This document shows, one piece after another, positions 62,698 to 64,000 of a stretch of 64,000 bases of DNA (the stretch's first letter is position 1; each line of letters opens with the position of its first letter). Under the pieces are notes generated by a model. It saw only the letters and a program-made list of their open reading frames with translations, did no database searches and had not been told where the DNA came from. The stretch comes from Hyphomonadaceae bacterium UBA1933 (GTDB lineage Bacteria > Pseudomonadota > Alphaproteobacteria > Caulobacterales > Aquidulcibacteraceae), in the NCBI GenBank assembly GCA_002337085.1, contig DDFH01000007.1, forward strand, positions 124,001-188,000, given 5' to 3'. The translations under genes were made by a program, and so were the position numbers.

Positions 62698-63982
62698 AAA
62701 TAATTTGCGAAATTACGTGAATAAACAGGCCAACAATCCCACCAATAACTGTGCCATTTATCCGTATATATTGTAAATCGCGCCCTACGGCATTTTCAAT
62801 TTGATTAACCGTTGTTGTCGCATCCCAGCTTTTGATAGTATCGGCAACCATTTTACCAACATTTTCACCTTGTGCCGCAGATAATTCAACAGCCCATTGC
62901 TTAAATCGATTATTAATTGACAAGCGTAACTCATTGTCTTTTAATAAAGAATTTGCAATATCAGACAATGAGTTTTCCAGCGCATTTACAATATTCTCAT
63001 GGCGCACCGCATCCGGTAAAGACATATCGCGTTTCAAGTCCGCCCATATGCCCTTGATATAATTTGTTACAACTGGATGTTCTGAAAAATCTATAATCCA
63101 ATTTTTTAAATTTCCGCGCAAATTAGGATCACTCCTTAAATTTTGCTGGAAATGTTTAATCGCTTCATCAATTGAATTTCGTAATTTATGATTTGGATCG
63201 TGTGCAGCTTCGCGTAAAGTTTCACGGATTGAAGCAAGTAAAGAATCTGCCGCGCTATCATCAACGGAGAATAATTTAGGAAGCCAATTCGTATTATTTG
63301 AAACCTTTTCACGAAATTCTGGTTCATAATTATTAATCGCCAAATCAGCGTGAAAAATAATTAAATCGACAATTGGGCGATGGCGATTATTGGACGTTAA
63401 AATTCCAATCGCATCCGCGAGTAGGGACGCAATATCCAAATTTCGTAATTTATCGGTGATAGTGCTTTCAAGCCAATTATAAATCGGCCCATCTTTTAAA
63501 AGCGCCATAATCCTTGGTATTGTTGATGCAATACCATTTGCAATTTGTCTTGCACGGTTTGGTTCCAATACCCAATTGGCAAAATATTGCGCTAAATCAA
63601 TGGGTTCAAGACGTTTTTTAACCTGTTCTGGTTGCAAAAAATTGCGTGAAATAAAGCTTCCTAAACCTTCACCAATTCTATCTTTGGAATTTGGGATGAT
63701 TGCGGTATGGGGAATAGGAATCCCCATTGGGTGACGAAATAATGCAGTAACCGCAAACCAGTCTGCCAATGCGCCAACCATTGCTGCTTCTGAAAACGCG
63801 CGAATATATGAAACCCAATGGAATTTAATTTCAACGAATTTTGAAATGACATAAATAATCGTCATTATCATAAACAAGCCAGTAGCGATGGTCTTCATGC
63901 GTTTATAAGCAAGCGAAGAATCCAAAACAACATTTGCAGAAGTTTTTGATTGGTTTTTATTATTTATGTTTTGCATGTTCAT
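62681..63982 (-). CDS. DUF445-family membrane protein
   Basis: A 433-residue protein of the DUF445 (YjiN/YheB-like) family. It has N-terminal membrane segments (about 28-50, MKTIATGLFMIMTIIYVISK), the signature AAMVGALADWFAVTALFRHP, then PIPHTAIIPNSKDRIGEGLG, a long soluble helical part and a C-terminal helix (GTVIGGIVGLFIHVISQIIF). The function is unknown. The start at 63982 (MNMQNINNK) lacks a clear Shine-Dalgarno; the Met 6 bases in is an alternative. It converges with the PhnP-like gene. Confidence 0.9.
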   Translation of the reverse strand: MNMQNINNKNQSKTSANVVLDSSLAYKRMKTIATGLFMIMTIIYVISKFVEIKFHWVSYIRAFSEAAMVGALADWFAVTALFRHPMGIPIPHTAIIPNSKDRIGEGLGSFISRNFLQPEQVKKRLEPIDLAQYFANWVLEPNRARQIANGIASTIPRIMALLKDGPIYNWLESTITDKLRNLDIASLLADAIGILTSNNRHRPIVDLIIFHADLAINNYEPEFREKVSNNTNWLPKLFSVDDSAADSLLASIRETLREAAHDPNHKLRNSIDEAIKHFQQNLRSDPNLRGNLKNWIIDFSEHPVVTNYIKGIWADLKRDMSLPDAVRHENIVNALENSLSDIANSLLKDNELRLSINNRFKQWAVELSAAQGENVGKMVADTIKSWDATTTVNQIENAVGRDLQYIRINGTVIGGIVGLFIHVISQIIFKHLG

Positions 63983-64000
63983 GTCGTTTGATAATAAAAG

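Overview
The window is a chromosomal segment of an AT-rich alphaproteobacterium (G+C about 40% by eye, not computed). Several things point there: an ATP12-type F1-ATPase chaperone gene, the neighbourhoods ppiD<>tpiA-secG-pyrG, hom-glpX-recJ and tmk-holB-tatD-MBL, a class I PHA synthase, a meso-DAP type MurE, a cytoplasmic receiver protein carrying the 'YVGPDR' tail motif common in this class, and a TTAA-N7-TTAA (CtrA-type) site next to a GANTC site in front of ftsL. I cannot name the order or genus. The gene set is mostly core metabolism and cell-envelope synthesis. No phage, transposase, CRISPR array, toxin or defence locus is visible.

Layout. 1-6.2 kb: ppiD (partial, minus), then tpiA, a degenerate receiver protein, secG, pyrG, rpmF. 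6.2-7.7 kb: an orphan hypothetical gene and an 840-bp non-coding stretch with a 201-bp inverted-repeat element and short phased repeats. 7.7-14.5 kb (minus): a tightly packed operon nadA-VOC protein-nadB-nadC-rluA-like-crcB-rluC-atp12, so de novo NAD synthesis is co-transcribed with RNA modification, fluoride export and ATPase assembly. 14.7-17.6 kb: two 275-residue universal stress proteins flanking an HD hydrolase, and a small conserved protein. 17.6-30 kb: a dcw cluster rsmH-ftsL-ftsI-murE-murF-mraY-murD-ftsW-murG-murC that lacks mraZ at its front and murB-ddl-ftsQAZ at its end. 30-35.9 kb: secreted M28 peptidase, NagX-like acyltransferase, GloB-like hydrolase, RNA methyltransferase, YcgN protein, threonine dehydratase.

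35.9-45.1 kb: PhnA-type protein, MFS exporter and phaC (minus), then a lipoprotein, an aminotransferase, hom, glpX and recJ (plus). 45.2-52 kb: tRNA-Glu, an S1/P1 nuclease, and a TetR regulator divergent from an OprM-EmrA-EmrB type tripartite efflux operon with two matching palindromic operators, then a DUF192 protein and tRNA-Pro. 52-57.6 kb (minus): an unknown gene, then an alcohol/aldehyde oxidation module (GAF-Fis regulator without AAA+ domain, aldehyde dehydrogenase, Fe-alcohol dehydrogenase, DUF779, GNAT). 57.8-64 kb: rlpA, tmk, holB, tatD, a PhnP-like hydrolase and a convergent DUF445 membrane protein.

I found no convincing wholly new multi-gene system. The best leads are regulatory or structural: the phosphorylation-site-less receiver inside tpiA-secG, the terminator-like hairpin over the rsmH start, the CtrA-type box before ftsL, the paired TetR operators, the AcoR-like regulator without its ATPase domain together with a perfect palindrome upstream of the aldehyde dehydrogenase, and the repeat element at 7.2-7.4 kb. 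TTG starts with good Shine-Dalgarno sequences recur, and many genes overlap by 4 or 8 bases.
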